A stretch of 64,000 nt of DNA. Origin: Sandaracinaceae bacterium (lineage in GTDB: Bacteria > Myxococcota_A > Polyangia > Polyangiales > Houyiibacteriaceae). This document shows, one piece after another, positions 18,022 to 26,619 of this stretch. Within the stretch, counting starts at the first letter, position 1; the number at the start of each line of letters is the position of its first letter. The DNA is taken from the NCBI GenBank assembly GCA_020633075.1, contig JACKEI010000001.1, positions 1,116,001 through 1,180,000 of the forward strand, in the 5' to 3' direction. Both the position numbers and the translations under genes were made by a program. The notes beneath the pieces were generated by a model that saw nothing but the letters and a program-made list of their open reading frames with translations, did not search any database and was not told where the DNA came from.

Positions 18022-18876
18022 CTACGTCCGGGGCTGGCCGAGGCGCCCCAGGCGCATGCCCATGAGCGTCAGTCCGTGAGCGGGCGCCGTGGGGCCAGCG
18101 TCTTCGCGCCGCGCCTCCGGGCCCAGCAGGCTCGGGATGACGTCGGGCGCCATGCGTGTCCGTCCGACCTCCACGAGCGTGCCCACCAAGATGCGCACCA
18201 TGTTCTTCATGAACGCGTTGCCGCGCACCTCGACGCGTACGTCGCCGGGGTCCTCGCCGCGGAGGATGCGGATGCTCTCCATGCGGCGCAGCGTGCTGAC
18301 CCGCTCGTCGTCCGCGGAGCGAAAGGCCCGGAAGTCGTGCTCTCCCTCGAGCGCGCTCGCGGCCTTGCCCATGGCGTCCAAGTCCAGGTAGGTGGCCGCG
18401 TCCTCGCTGCGCTCGCGCAGGTCCTTGCGTGCCAGGCCGGGCCCGATGTACCAGGCGTCGCGGCAGCGCAGGGGGTCGCGCGCGCGACCGCAGTACAGGC
18501 GGTAGCGGTAGGTCTTCTCGAACGCGTCGAAGCGCGGCTGGTAGTCCGGCGCGCAGGCCTCCGCGTCCGCCACGGCCACGTCGCTGGGCAAGTAGCCGTT
18601 CAGCCCCATCACCCAGCCGTGTGGCGAGATCTCCCGCGCACAGTCGAAGGCGGCCACTTGCCCTGCGGCGTGCACGCCTGCGTCCGTGCGGCTGGCCCCT
18701 CGCACGCGACTGAACTCACTGCCTGCCATCTGGGCGATGGCCTTCTCCAGCTCGCCTTGCACGGTGCGGACGCTGTCCTGGTACTGCCAGCCGTGGAAGC
18801 TGGTGCCGTCGTAGCGCACCCAGAGGCGCACGCCGTGAGGGAAGGGCGCCTCACGCGGCGTGGCTGTGTCCGCCAC
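18022..18876 (-). CDS. truA: tRNA pseudouridine synthase A (positions 38-40)
   Basis: Converts uridines 38, 39 and 40 of the tRNA anticodon arm to pseudouridine. The signature RGASRTDAGVHA contains the catalytic Asp (D65 from the GTG start). The N-terminal YDGTSFHGWQYQ segment and C-terminal FMKNMVRILVGTLVEVG helix are both canonical. At 284 residues it is slightly longer than E. coli TruA because of N- and C-terminal extensions. The start is GTG at 18876, whose G is also the last base of the TAG stop of the upstream beta-barrel gene. That TAGTG overlap implies translational coupling to a secreted-protein gene, an unusual partner for a tRNA-modifying enzyme. Confidence 0.96.
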   Translation of the reverse strand: MADTATPREAPFPHGVRLWVRYDGTSFHGWQYQDSVRTVQGELEKAIAQMAGSEFSRVRGASRTDAGVHAAGQVAAFDCAREISPHGWVMGLNGYLPSDVAVADAEACAPDYQPRFDAFEKTYRYRLYCGRARDPLRCRDAWYIGPGLARKDLRERSEDAATYLDLDAMGKAASALEGEHDFRAFRSADDERVSTLRRMESIRILRGEDPGDVRVEVRGNAFMKNMVRILVGTLVEVGRTRMAPDVIPSLLGPEARREDAGPTAPAHGLTLMGMRLGRLGQPRT

Positions 18877-19649
18877 TAGAACGAGAGGCCCAGACCAGCG
18901 CTCCAGGTGAACGCGTCACGCATGGGGATGCTGGTGCCAAACAGCGAGCCGTAGAGCTCGACGAAGAGGTAGCTGTGGTTGATACCCCAGTCCTCGTCCA
19001 GGCGCCGCGCTGCCCGCGGCTCGATGAAGTCCAGCTCGAGCGCGAACATGACGCCCCAGCGCATGCCCAGGCTGCGCCCGCTGCCCTGGCTGCTGCCGCC
19101 GCGGCGCGAGCGCCAGAAGAAGGTGTCCAGGCCGAGCTTGCCCGTGATCACCAGCGGGAAGTTCAGCTCGCGCGCCAGCACGTCCACGCGCAGCGTTGCC
19201 AGGATGGACACCGGCAAGAGCACGAACTTCTCTTTCTCGTCCGCGCGGTTGTCGCAGTCGGGCGAGCCGTCGGTGCTCACGCTGCACGCCCGCGCGCGGT
19301 AGCGCGACCAGCCGCCGCGCACGCCGATGCCGAGTGGGCCCACGTAGGGGATGCGCACGATGTGCGTGTCCAGCTCCATGGCGAGCATGGGTCCGCCGTC
19401 ACCACCGAAGATGTCGCGGAAGGCGTTGCTTCCCACGTAGGGGGTGTAGGGGCCGATGTGCAGCTGCCAGTCGAAGCGCTCGGGTGAAGTACCGCGCGTG
19501 CGGTACTCGTCCGAGTACTGCGCCGAGGTCAGGCCTGGCAGCGCGAGCAGCGTGACGAGCCCCAGCAGCGTCGCCGATGCGACCCGGTAGAGGGAGAGCG
19601 AGGCGTGCCGGTCGTGGGCGGTCATGGTCGTGTCTCTGCGCGTGCTCAT
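18876..19649 (-). CDS. Outer-membrane beta-barrel-like protein
   Basis: A 257-residue exported protein of unknown function. It has a signal peptide with hydrophobic core ATLLGLVTLLALPGL and cleavage site near TSAQ. The mature part shows alternating aromatic/hydrophobic strands (WQLHIGPYTPYVG, IGVRGGWSRYRAR, RWGVMFALELDF) and ends GLGLSF, a terminal Phe as in many barrel proteins. Two Cys (ACSVS, DCDN) flank a predicted loop. The ATG at 19649 overlaps the upstream stop as ATGA, which fixes the start; an internal ATG at 19625 is an alternative. The 3' end overlaps truA by 1 nt. The paired upstream gene encodes an FN3 surface protein, so both may belong to one envelope function. Confidence 0.7.
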   Translation of the reverse strand: MSTRRDTTMTAHDRHASLSLYRVASATLLGLVTLLALPGLTSAQYSDEYRTRGTSPERFDWQLHIGPYTPYVGSNAFRDIFGGDGGPMLAMELDTHIVRIPYVGPLGIGVRGGWSRYRARACSVSTDGSPDCDNRADEKEKFVLLPVSILATLRVDVLARELNFPLVITGKLGLDTFFWRSRRGGSSQGSGRSLGMRWGVMFALELDFIEPRAARRLDEDWGINHSYLFVELYGSLFGTSIPMRDAFTWSAGLGLSF

Positions 19650-20704
19650 CGGCGCGCTCTCCGCCGGCGATAGGCCACGGCGAGCGCAGCCGCTGCGGCC
19701 CACCACGCGCCATGCACGGGGCCGCTCCCGCCGACGCCAGCGACGCAGCTGTTGGTGCAAGGTTGCCCGCCCGCTTCGAGGGACTCGCAGAAGCCCACGG
19801 TCGGGATGCGCGTGACGCACACCGGGGAGGAGAGCACGCTCTGGTTCTCGGACGCGTCCACGGCGCTCACGAAGACCAGCACGGAGCGATCGTCGGCGTA
19901 GCTCGAGAGGTTCACGCGCGCGCTGAGCGCGCTCACCTCGTAGTCGGCGTCGGTGGGAGCTACGTCCCCGGCAGCCAGCTGGCCGGTGTCGCCGCAGGCC
20001 GAGATGCTGTCGTCTACGTACACTCGGTAGGTCTCGTTCGCGGTGTTGGTCGAGGTCGCCGACCAGCCGACCGAGACAGACCCGCCGCCGCTCAGCGTGG
20101 TGGCCGAGGGGGTGGGCGCCGAGGGCGCGCCGACGTCCACCCGGAACTTCACGGAGCCGTATTGAGTAGACTGGACCTCGCCCGTGTTCTCGGTGGACCC
20201 GGTAGCGAAGAACCAGAGCGTGTACTCGATGGCGGTCTGGGAGGAGGACTCGCACCCGTTGTCGACTGGCTCGCTCGTGCTGGCTGGCTCGAACATCTCG
20301 GCGAGCGTCATCTGCGCCGTCCCCGTGGGGTCGTAGTCGGGGTTCACGAGCAGGTGCCTGCACTGCCGTCCGTTGCCGGTCTGGCGCGCCGTCGCGAGGG
20401 AGCAGTCCGTGGTCCCGTTGGATAGCCACGCGTCCAAGATGGTCGTGCCGCTGGGCACGTTCATCAGCGTGAAGTTGGTGACGATGGTGCTCGCGGCCGC
20501 GCACTCTGCGGCGTTGTAGCCGCGCAGGCTGCTCGACCCGAGCTCCGACGAGTCCAGGATCACGGTGGTGCCCTGCTCGACGGAGAAGCGCGTGATGGTG
20601 ATGCCCCCTTGGGCATGCGCCGGGGAGGAGATGGCGAGGGGCACCGACGTGAGTGCGACTGCCAAGACTGGTGTAAGGAGCGCCAGGGCGCGAGGGGTCC
20701 TCAT
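19646..20704 (-). CDS. Secreted fibronectin-III-like protein with MYXO-CTERM-like tail
   Basis: A 352-residue exported protein. Residues 1-30 form a signal peptide (LALLTPVLAVALTSVPLAI, then PAHAQ). The middle holds an Ig/FN3-like segment (PSAPTPSATTLSGGGSVSV...ETYRVYVDD) typical of adhesive surface proteins. The C-terminus runs CTNSCVAGVGGSG, then a short hydrophobic helix (AWWAAAAALAVAY) and RRRRARR. That is the layout of MYXO-CTERM-type sorting signals, although the tail is more basic and less canonical than the standard motif. At least eight Cys suggest disulphides in an oxidising location. A sigma-54-like element lies just upstream, and the next gene overlaps by ATGA. Ligand and function unknown. 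Confidence 0.68.
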   Translation of the reverse strand: MRTPRALALLTPVLAVALTSVPLAISSPAHAQGGITITRFSVEQGTTVILDSSELGSSSLRGYNAAECAAASTIVTNFTLMNVPSGTTILDAWLSNGTTDCSLATARQTGNGRQCRHLLVNPDYDPTGTAQMTLAEMFEPASTSEPVDNGCESSSQTAIEYTLWFFATGSTENTGEVQSTQYGSVKFRVDVGAPSAPTPSATTLSGGGSVSVGWSATSTNTANETYRVYVDDSISACGDTGQLAAGDVAPTDADYEVSALSARVNLSSYADDRSVLVFVSAVDASENQSVLSSPVCVTRIPTVGFCESLEAGGQPCTNSCVAGVGGSGPVHGAWWAAAAALAVAYRRRRARR

Positions 20705-20720
20705 AAGTTCCCGGTTCTCT

Positions 20721-20737
20721 AGCAAGGGGCAGGCCAG
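20721..20737 (-). promoter_or_regulatory. Sigma-54-type (-24/-12) promoter of the FN3 protein gene
   Basis: On the minus strand the sequence CTGGCCTGCCCCTTGCT has GG and GC separated by exactly 10 nt, with CTGG and TTGCT matching the -24/-12 consensus (YTGGCACGNNNNTTGCW). The predicted start of transcription falls about 6 nt before the ATG at 20704. No sigma-70 element competes convincingly. Confidence 0.5.
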
Positions 20738-20847
20738 CTTTGCACGGCGCGCCACGGCCTGATTTCCGCAGTTTGCCATGGCCGTGAGACGCGGCTGGGA
20801 CATTCTGGCACGGACCGGCTGTGTCGCCTCCGGGCCGTGACAAATCG

Positions 20848-21885
20848 TCATCGCTTGAAGGCTTCGGGACCGATCAAGACGCCCTCGGCGATCTGCACGG
20901 CGTTGAGCGCCGCGCCCTTGCGGAGGTTGTCCGAGACCACCCACATCTGGATGCCCCCCGGGTTGCCCACGTCGTCGCGAATGCGGCCCACGTAGACAGG
21001 GTCCTGACCCACGGCGTCCGCCGGCTTGGGGTACAGCCCCTTGGCGAAGTCGTCGATCACCACCACGCCGGCCGCCTTCTCGAGCAGGGCCCGGGCGCGC
21101 TTCGCGTCCATGGGCTCGTGGGTCTCCACGGTGACGGCCTCGCTGTGACCGGACTCCACCGGCACGCGCACCGCCGTGGGGGACACGCGGATGCTGCTGT
21201 CGCCGAAGATCTTCTGGGTCTCCACGACCATCTTCAGCTCTTCCTCCTGGTAGCCGCTGTCGACGTCCGGCGTCCAGCGCATGAGGAGGGACCCGGCCAG
21301 CACGTCGCCCAGCTTGCCCGCCGTAATGTCCTTGCCGGACTTGCCTTCGCCGTACTCACGGGCCTGCGTGCGGAAGGCCTCCACGGCCTGCGCGCCAGCG
21401 CCGCTGATGGCCTGGTAGGTCGCCACAACGACGCGCTTCAGGCGCGCCGCGTCGTGGATGGGCTTGAGCGCGACCACCATCTGGATGGTGCTGCAGTTCG
21501 GGTTGGCGATGATGCCCTTGGGCCTGTTGGCCGCGTGGTCCAGGTTGACCTCCGGCACCACCAGCGGGACGTCCGGGTCGCGGCGCCACGCGGAGCTGTT
21601 GTCCACGACGAGCGCGCCCTTGCTGGCGGCGATGGGGGCCCACTCCAGCGAGGTGCCGCCGCCGGCCGAGAAGAGCGCCAGCTCCACCCCGTCGAAGGCC
21701 TCGGGCGAGATCGCCACCACGGTGTGTTCTTGCCCCTTGAAGGTCACGGTCTTGCCCGCGCTGCGCGCCGAAGCGACCGGGACGAGCTCGCTGACCGGAA
21801 AATTCCGCTCTTCGAGCACGCGCAACATCTCCTGACCTACGGCGCCCGTGGCACCGACGACTGCAACCTTGAACTGACGAGGCAT
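20848..21885 (-). CDS. asd: Aspartate-semialdehyde dehydrogenase
   Basis: Reduces aspartyl-phosphate to aspartate semialdehyde with NADPH, feeding lysine/diaminopimelate, threonine and methionine synthesis. The N-terminal Rossmann motif is VVGATGAVGQ. The catalytic Cys is C131 in NPNCST, and the active-site helix (YQAISGAGAQAVE) and the later SGHSEAV stretch (conserved His) are present. The length of 345 residues is standard for the bacterial type. It is monocistronic or leads the minus-strand run; 143 bp separate it from the FN3 gene. Its own promoter (TTGACA, 16 bp, TATTAC) ends 9 nt from the ATG, with no ribosome-binding site. Confidence 0.97.
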   Translation of the reverse strand: MPRQFKVAVVGATGAVGQEMLRVLEERNFPVSELVPVASARSAGKTVTFKGQEHTVVAISPEAFDGVELALFSAGGGTSLEWAPIAASKGALVVDNSSAWRRDPDVPLVVPEVNLDHAANRPKGIIANPNCSTIQMVVALKPIHDAARLKRVVVATYQAISGAGAQAVEAFRTQAREYGEGKSGKDITAGKLGDVLAGSLLMRWTPDVDSGYQEEELKMVVETQKIFGDSSIRVSPTAVRVPVESGHSEAVTVETHEPMDAKRARALLEKAAGVVVIDDFAKGLYPKPADAVGQDPVYVGRIRDDVGNPGGIQMWVVSDNLRKGAALNAVQIAEGVLIGPEAFKR

Positions 21886-21894
21886 AGGGAGCAG

Positions 21895-21922
21895 GTAATA
21901 GGCGCTTCCGTTGCCGTGTCAA
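21895..21922 (-). promoter_or_regulatory. Sigma-70 promoter of asd
   Basis: Minus strand: a perfect -35 TTGACA (21922-21917), a 16-bp spacer, and -10 TATTAC (21900-21895). The ATG at 21885 follows 9 nt after the -10 box, so the mRNA leader would be only 0-3 nt. Confidence 0.65.
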
Positions 21923-21954
21923 CTCGCGCGCGCGGTCGTTTTTCGGAGGTCCTG

Positions 21955-23502
21955 ATGATTCGCTCGCTCTCCATTCGCGTTCTCCCCAGGCACTATTCGC
22001 TTGGCGGAGGGCTGCTCGTCGCGCTCTCTCTCGGCGGCCTCGCGCTGACCTCGGCGGCCACCGCACAGGCCCCGACGGACGTGGCCCGCGCCGCCATCGC
22101 CGCAGAGGACGTTGCCGAGTCCGAGCTGCGGGCCCTCGCCCGGGAGCGCAGCGTTGGCCTCACGGAGGAGCAGGTGGTCGCCGAGGCGCTCGCGAGCGCG
22201 CCCACTGTGGAGGCCGCCCGCGCCTCCGTCGACGCCGCCCGCGCGGGAGCGCAGAGGGCGCTGCTGGGCTTCGTGCCCGAGGTGCAGCTGGGGTTCCGCT
22301 ACACGCGCATCTCCAACATCCAGAACGGGTCCATCGCCGGCGGCCTCGACAACTCCGCCATCGACTTGGCGATCAACAGCGTGCAGGACCCCAACGCGCG
22401 CCTGGTGTTCCGAGGCCTGATCGACGGCCTGACCAACACCTCGTTCCCCATCCTGCGCAACCAGTACGCGTTCACCGCGAGCGTCTCGTATCCGCTCACG
22501 GATCTGTTCCTGACCGTGCTGCCGCAGGTGCGGGCCACCGACGCGGCGCTGGACGCGCAGCGCATCCAGACCGAGGTCGAGAGGCGCAGCGTCGAGGTCC
22601 AGGCGCGCGAGGCGTTCTACGAGCACGTGCGCGCGGCCGCCGCGCTGCGTGTGGCGCAGGACGCGCTGGTCCAGGCGGAGGCCCACCGCGAGCGGGTGGC
22701 GCTGCTGGTGCGGGAGGGGGCCGCCGCGCCCGTGGACTTGATGCGCGTGGAGGCTGGCGTCGCCGCCGCGCAGGTCGCCATCGCCCAGGCCGAGATGGGG
22801 GTGGCCCTGACCGTCGAGGCGCTGCGCGCGCTGACGCACCATCAGGGGCCGCTCGAGCTGCGCCTGACCAGCGCCGAGGGCGCCCCCGTCCCGACGGGCA
22901 CGCTCGAGGAGCTTCAAGAACAGGCGGAGAGCGTGCGCCCGGAGCTGCTCGCGTTGGTGTCCATCCGCGACGCGCGTGGCCATCAGCTGCGTGCGGCGCG
23001 CGGAGCGCAGTACCCCCGCGTGGCGGTGCAGGCCAACTTCGTCTACGCCAACCCCAACCCCCGCGTGTTCCCTCAGCGGGCGGAGTTCACCCCCGCGTGG
23101 GACGTCAGCGCCGTGCTGAGCTGGTCGCTGCAGCAGACCCTCGACGCGCGCCAGCAGACGGCCAGCGCCGAGGCCGAGCTCGCGCGGCTGCGGACCGACG
23201 TGCAGCGCGTGCGAGACGGCGTGCGCGTGGAGGTGGCGTCGGCCTACCTCCAGCTGGAGGCCGCGGAGCACAGCGTGGTGGCGGCGCAGGCGCTGGTGCG
23301 CGCCGCAGACGAGACCTATCGCCTGAGCTGGGCGGCGCTGGAGGCCGGCACGGTGGTGCAGAGCGACGTGGTCGACGCGCGCCTCGAGCGCGTACAGGCG
23401 CACGTGCAGCTCCTGAACGCCGAGGTCGGCGTGCTGCTGGCGCGTGTCCGACTCCGCTACGCAGTGAGCGGCGCGGGCGCGGCCGGGCCGACGCCCCCGT
23501 GA
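21955..23502 (+). CDS. TolC-family outer-membrane channel protein
   Basis: A 515-residue outer-membrane efflux-type protein, the outer channel of tripartite exporters or type I secretion. It has a signal peptide (LLVALSLGGLALTSAATAQA). It carries the two long helical repeats of the TolC family: N-terminal EQVVAEALASAPTVEAARASVDAARAG, followed by strands rich in aromatic residues (VQLGFRYTRISN), and again at the C-terminal half AEAELARLRTDVQRVRDGVRVEVASAYLQLEAAE. The ATG at 21955 has a strong GGAGGT site 6 nt upstream. No inner-membrane pump or adaptor gene adjoins it, so the partner pump is elsewhere. It is divergent from asd with 69 bp between. Confidence 0.88.
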   Translation: MIRSLSIRVLPRHYSLGGGLLVALSLGGLALTSAATAQAPTDVARAAIAAEDVAESELRALARERSVGLTEEQVVAEALASAPTVEAARASVDAARAGAQRALLGFVPEVQLGFRYTRISNIQNGSIAGGLDNSAIDLAINSVQDPNARLVFRGLIDGLTNTSFPILRNQYAFTASVSYPLTDLFLTVLPQVRATDAALDAQRIQTEVERRSVEVQAREAFYEHVRAAAALRVAQDALVQAEAHRERVALLVREGAAAPVDLMRVEAGVAAAQVAIAQAEMGVALTVEALRALTHHQGPLELRLTSAEGAPVPTGTLEELQEQAESVRPELLALVSIRDARGHQLRAARGAQYPRVAVQANFVYANPNPRVFPQRAEFTPAWDVSAVLSWSLQQTLDARQQTASAEAELARLRTDVQRVRDGVRVEVASAYLQLEAAEHSVVAAQALVRAADETYRLSWAALEAGTVVQSDVVDARLERVQAHVQLLNAEVGVLLARVRLRYAVSGAGAAGPTPP

Positions 23503-23527
23503 TTCACACGGCGCGCGGTCGAGAGCG

Positions 23528-23557
23528 TTGCCGCCCGAGCGACCGAGCCGCTACACT
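23528..23557 (+). promoter_or_regulatory. Promoter of the SGNH-lipoprotein / kinase / MutT operon
   Basis: The -35 TTGCCG (23528-23533) and -10 TACACT (23552-23557) are 18 bp apart, and the GTG start codon at 23564 follows 6 nt after the -10 box. This supports GTG 23564 as the start and a leaderless mRNA. Confidence 0.5.
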
Positions 23558-23563
23558 CGCCCG

Positions 23564-24955
23564 GTGATTGCGACGGCCAGGCAACGACGCCCCCCGAGGT
23601 GCAGGCTGCGTGTTGCCGCAGCCATTGCGGTCGGCGCAGCGTCCCTGTTGGCCGGCTGCGTGGGCGATCCGGACCCGACCTTCCGCTACGACCTCGGCTT
23701 CATGGGAGACGGTGGGGTGCCCGACCTCGGGTCCGCCGACCAAGGGGTGGAGCAAGGGTCGGACCAGGGTGCCCCGACGTTCCCCGCGCGCTACCCGGAG
23801 GACCGCACCCTCTCGCCCATCACCCCTCACGTCGCCAACCACCTGCGCGAGGTCGTGGCGCGCGGCACCTCGTCCGACGACGTGTTCATCAAGGTCGGCG
23901 CGTCGGCGACCTACAGCAGCCAGTTCCTACACTGCTTCGCCGGGAGCAACGTCGACCTCGACGGGCGCGTCTCGCTGCAGCCCACCCTGGATCACTTCCG
24001 CGGCGGCGACATCGAGGGCGCGACCCCGTTCAACCGGGACAGCTACGCGACCGAGGTGGGGCGCGGTGCGGCGTGGGCCATCGCGGGAGACCCGTCGCCT
24101 CTGACGCAGGAGGTCACTGTGGCAAACCCGCGCTACGCGGTCGCCATGTACGGGACCAACGACATCGAGCAGACCAACGTGTTCGCCTACGCCAACAGCG
24201 TGCTGGACCTCACCGACCAGCTCCTGGACGAGGGCATCGTGCCTCTCTGGTCCAGCATCATGCCGCGCGACGACAACCCCACCAGCGACTTGCTGGTGCC
24301 GGTGTTCAATATGGCGGTGCGCGCGGTGGCGCAGGCGCGGCAGGTGCCGTTCATCGACTTGCACCGGGAGCTCTTGCCGCTGCCGGAGCACGGCCTCGGT
24401 CCCGACAACCTCCACCCGGCGGCGTTCAGCGGGGGCGCGTGCCAGCTGACCAGCGCGGGGCTTCAGTTTGGGTACAACGTCCGCAACCTGCTCACGCTGC
24501 AGTCGCTTGACCGCGCGCGACGCGTCGTAGAGGGGGGCGCTCCCCCCGACCCCGCAGACGTGCCCCTCGTCGGCGACGGGTCTCCCGGCGCGCCCTTCGT
24601 CATCCCCGAGCTGCCGTTCTCGCATGTGGCCAGCACGCTCTTCTCCACCAACGACAGCATCGACACCTACACCGGCTGCATGGCGGCGCAGAATGAGTCG
24701 GGCCCCGAGCTCTTCTACCGCCTCGACCTCGCGGCTCCCGCCACCGTGCGCGTGCTGGTCTTCGACCGTGGCACCGTGGACGTGGACGTGCACCTGCTGA
24801 CGGGGACGACCGGAGCCAGCTGCGTCGCGCGCAACCACCAAGACCTGACGCTCGCGCTCGCCGCCGGCACACACTACCTCGCGCTCGACACTTTCGTCGA
24901 CGCCGGGGGTGAACACGCCGGCGAGTACATCGTCGCAGTGTTCGAGACCCCATGA
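23564..24955 (+). CDS. SGNH-hydrolase-like lipoprotein with PPC-type C-terminal domain
   Basis: A 463-residue lipoprotein. Its signal peptide ends in the lipobox LLAGC, followed by an acidic, Gly-rich linker. The central domain resembles SGNH/GDSL hydrolases: a block III motif YGTNDIEQ (Gly...Asn-Asp) and block V DNLHP with the catalytic-type Asp and His. The expected block I Ser is less obvious; KVGASATYS is a candidate. The last 90 residues (ELFYRLDLAAPATVRVLV...GTHYLALDTF) look like a bacterial pre-peptidase C-terminal (PPC) beta-sandwich. The esterase substrate is unknown; glycans or peptidoglycan acetyl groups are common for such proteins. The 3' end overlaps the kinase gene as ATGA, so the two are translationally coupled. 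Confidence 0.75.
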   Translation: MIATARQRRPPRCRLRVAAAIAVGAASLLAGCVGDPDPTFRYDLGFMGDGGVPDLGSADQGVEQGSDQGAPTFPARYPEDRTLSPITPHVANHLREVVARGTSSDDVFIKVGASATYSSQFLHCFAGSNVDLDGRVSLQPTLDHFRGGDIEGATPFNRDSYATEVGRGAAWAIAGDPSPLTQEVTVANPRYAVAMYGTNDIEQTNVFAYANSVLDLTDQLLDEGIVPLWSSIMPRDDNPTSDLLVPVFNMAVRAVAQARQVPFIDLHRELLPLPEHGLGPDNLHPAAFSGGACQLTSAGLQFGYNVRNLLTLQSLDRARRVVEGGAPPDPADVPLVGDGSPGAPFVIPELPFSHVASTLFSTNDSIDTYTGCMAAQNESGPELFYRLDLAAPATVRVLVFDRGTVDVDVHLLTGTTGASCVARNHQDLTLALAAGTHYLALDTFVDAGGEHAGEYIVAVFETP

Positions 24956-26619
24956 GCGACTCTTTCAGCCTCCCGGTCGGCACCCCCATCGGCCAGCGCT
25001 TCATCGTGGACACGCCCGTAGGGTCGGGTGCACAGGGGGAGGTGTATCGGGCGGAGGACCGCAACGTGCGGGGCCATCGGGTGGCGATCAAGATCATGCG
25101 GCACCCGGCCCGCACGGAGGAGCAGCGGGCCGCAGCCATGCGCGAGCTGGAGCTGCTCTCTGCGGTGCACCACCCGTCGGTCCTGCATTTCCTGGACTAC
25201 GGCTGGCACGAGGGGCGCTTGTGGTTCGCGATGCCGTGGCTCGAGGGCGAGACGCTCGAGGAGGTCGTGCTGACGCGCCAAGAAGCGAAGCCCGTCTTCG
25301 AGAAGCTGGCGGCCGGTCTCTCGGCGCTGCACGCGGTGGGCATCCGTCACCAGGACCTCAAGCCCGCCAACGTCTTCCTGTCCAAGGTCACGGGCTACGA
25401 CGAGCTCCAGCCGCAGCTCTTGGACCTTGGCGTCGCGGTGCGCTCGGGGGAGCTCATGGCCGCGGGGAGTCTGGCGTACTTCGCGCCCGAGATCGCGGGC
25501 TCCTGGCCCATGGCCAACCCTCTCGCGGACGGAAAGGCGGACGTGTTCGCGCTCGCCCTGACGCTGCGCGAGGTGCTCGAGCCGGGCACCATGCCCGAGC
25601 TGCCGCAGGACCAGAGTCAGGTGGAGGCGTTCCTGAAGACGCGCGCCGAACAGCCGGTTCCGCCGCCCAAGGCCCGCTCTCTGCGCTACCTCCGCAAGCA
25701 CTTCGCGCGCTGGCTGTCCATCGACCCTGCGCTGCGACCCAGCGCGGACGAGTTTCGCCGCGAGCTCGATGTGCTGTTGCTCCCGGAGCGGCAGCGACGG
25801 CGCGCGTTGTGGCTCACGCTGGTGCTCGGCCTCGTCGGTGCGGTGGCGACGTGGGGCATCTTCCAGCTCACCAAGGCGCGGCAGTTCGAGACCGAGTCGG
25901 TCGAGCTCAGCGGCCAGGTTGCGGAGGCCGGCGAGCGCATCACGGACCTCGAGGAGAACGTGGTGGCGCAAGAGTCGCGGGTCGCGGAGCTGGACGAGGA
26001 GGCCGCCGAGGCGAAGCGCCGGGCCGCGGCTGCCGCGGACGAGGCGGCCGCGGCGCTCGCAGCCGCCGAAGAGGCGCAGCGTCGCGGGAGTCAGTCCGCG
26101 AGCGCCGCAGCCAACGCACGGCGCCTGCGAGCCGAGGCGGAGGCGGCGGCGGAGCGTGCGCAGGCCGCCCAAGAGCGGTCCGTGCAGCAAGCCAACGCGG
26201 CTGTGAGGGCGGCCGAGGCCGCTGCGCGCGAGCGGGACGCCGCGGACGCGGCGCGCAGGCGCGCGGAGCTAGAGGCCCAGAGCGCGAGCAGTGCCCGCGA
26301 CAGCGCGGCGCAGCAACGCGACGCCGCTCGCGCCGCCCAGCAGCGCGCGGAAGCGCGCGTGTCGCAGCTGGAGAGCCAGCTCGCGGCGCTGCAGTCCGAC
26401 AACGCCGGGCTGGAGCGACGCGCCGCGCAGGCGGAGGCCCGCGCTACCGCGCTCCAGGCGGAGGTCGCCGAAGCGCGCGCCGACTTGGCCGCCGCGCGCG
26501 CCGAGCTCACATCGGCACAAGCCAGCATCGCGCGCCTCGAAGCTCAGCTGCGCCGGGCGTCTGCGGGCGGTGGAGGCGGGGAGGGGGGCGGCGGACCCAC
26601 CGTCACGCCTGCCCCATGA
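24952..26619 (+). CDS. Membrane Ser/Thr protein kinase with coiled-coil extracytoplasmic region
   Basis: A 555-residue Hanks-type kinase. The Gly loop is GSGAQGEVY, the ATP lysine K47 (VAIK) and the alpha-C Glu E65 or E67. The catalytic loop is HQDLKPAN (H133, D135), so HRD is replaced by HQD, and the metal motif is DLG (158-160) instead of DFG; the activation segment ends SLAYFAPE. The key catalytic residues are kept, so it is probably active but of the non-RD class. One membrane helix spans about 285-307. The region from about 310 to 540 is an Ala/Glu/Arg-rich coiled coil, followed by a Gly-rich end. Instead of a PASTA-type sensor it would place a long rod outside the membrane. It is coupled by ATGA overlaps to both neighbours. 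Confidence 0.9.
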   Translation: MSDSFSLPVGTPIGQRFIVDTPVGSGAQGEVYRAEDRNVRGHRVAIKIMRHPARTEEQRAAAMRELELLSAVHHPSVLHFLDYGWHEGRLWFAMPWLEGETLEEVVLTRQEAKPVFEKLAAGLSALHAVGIRHQDLKPANVFLSKVTGYDELQPQLLDLGVAVRSGELMAAGSLAYFAPEIAGSWPMANPLADGKADVFALALTLREVLEPGTMPELPQDQSQVEAFLKTRAEQPVPPPKARSLRYLRKHFARWLSIDPALRPSADEFRRELDVLLLPERQRRRALWLTLVLGLVGAVATWGIFQLTKARQFETESVELSGQVAEAGERITDLEENVVAQESRVAELDEEAAEAKRRAAAAADEAAAALAAAEEAQRRGSQSASAAANARRLRAEAEAAAERAQAAQERSVQQANAAVRAAEAAARERDAADAARRRAELEAQSASSARDSAAQQRDAARAAQQRAEARVSQLESQLAALQSDNAGLERRAAQAEARATALQAEVAEARADLAAARAELTSAQASIARLEAQLRRASAGGGGGEGGGGPTVTPAP

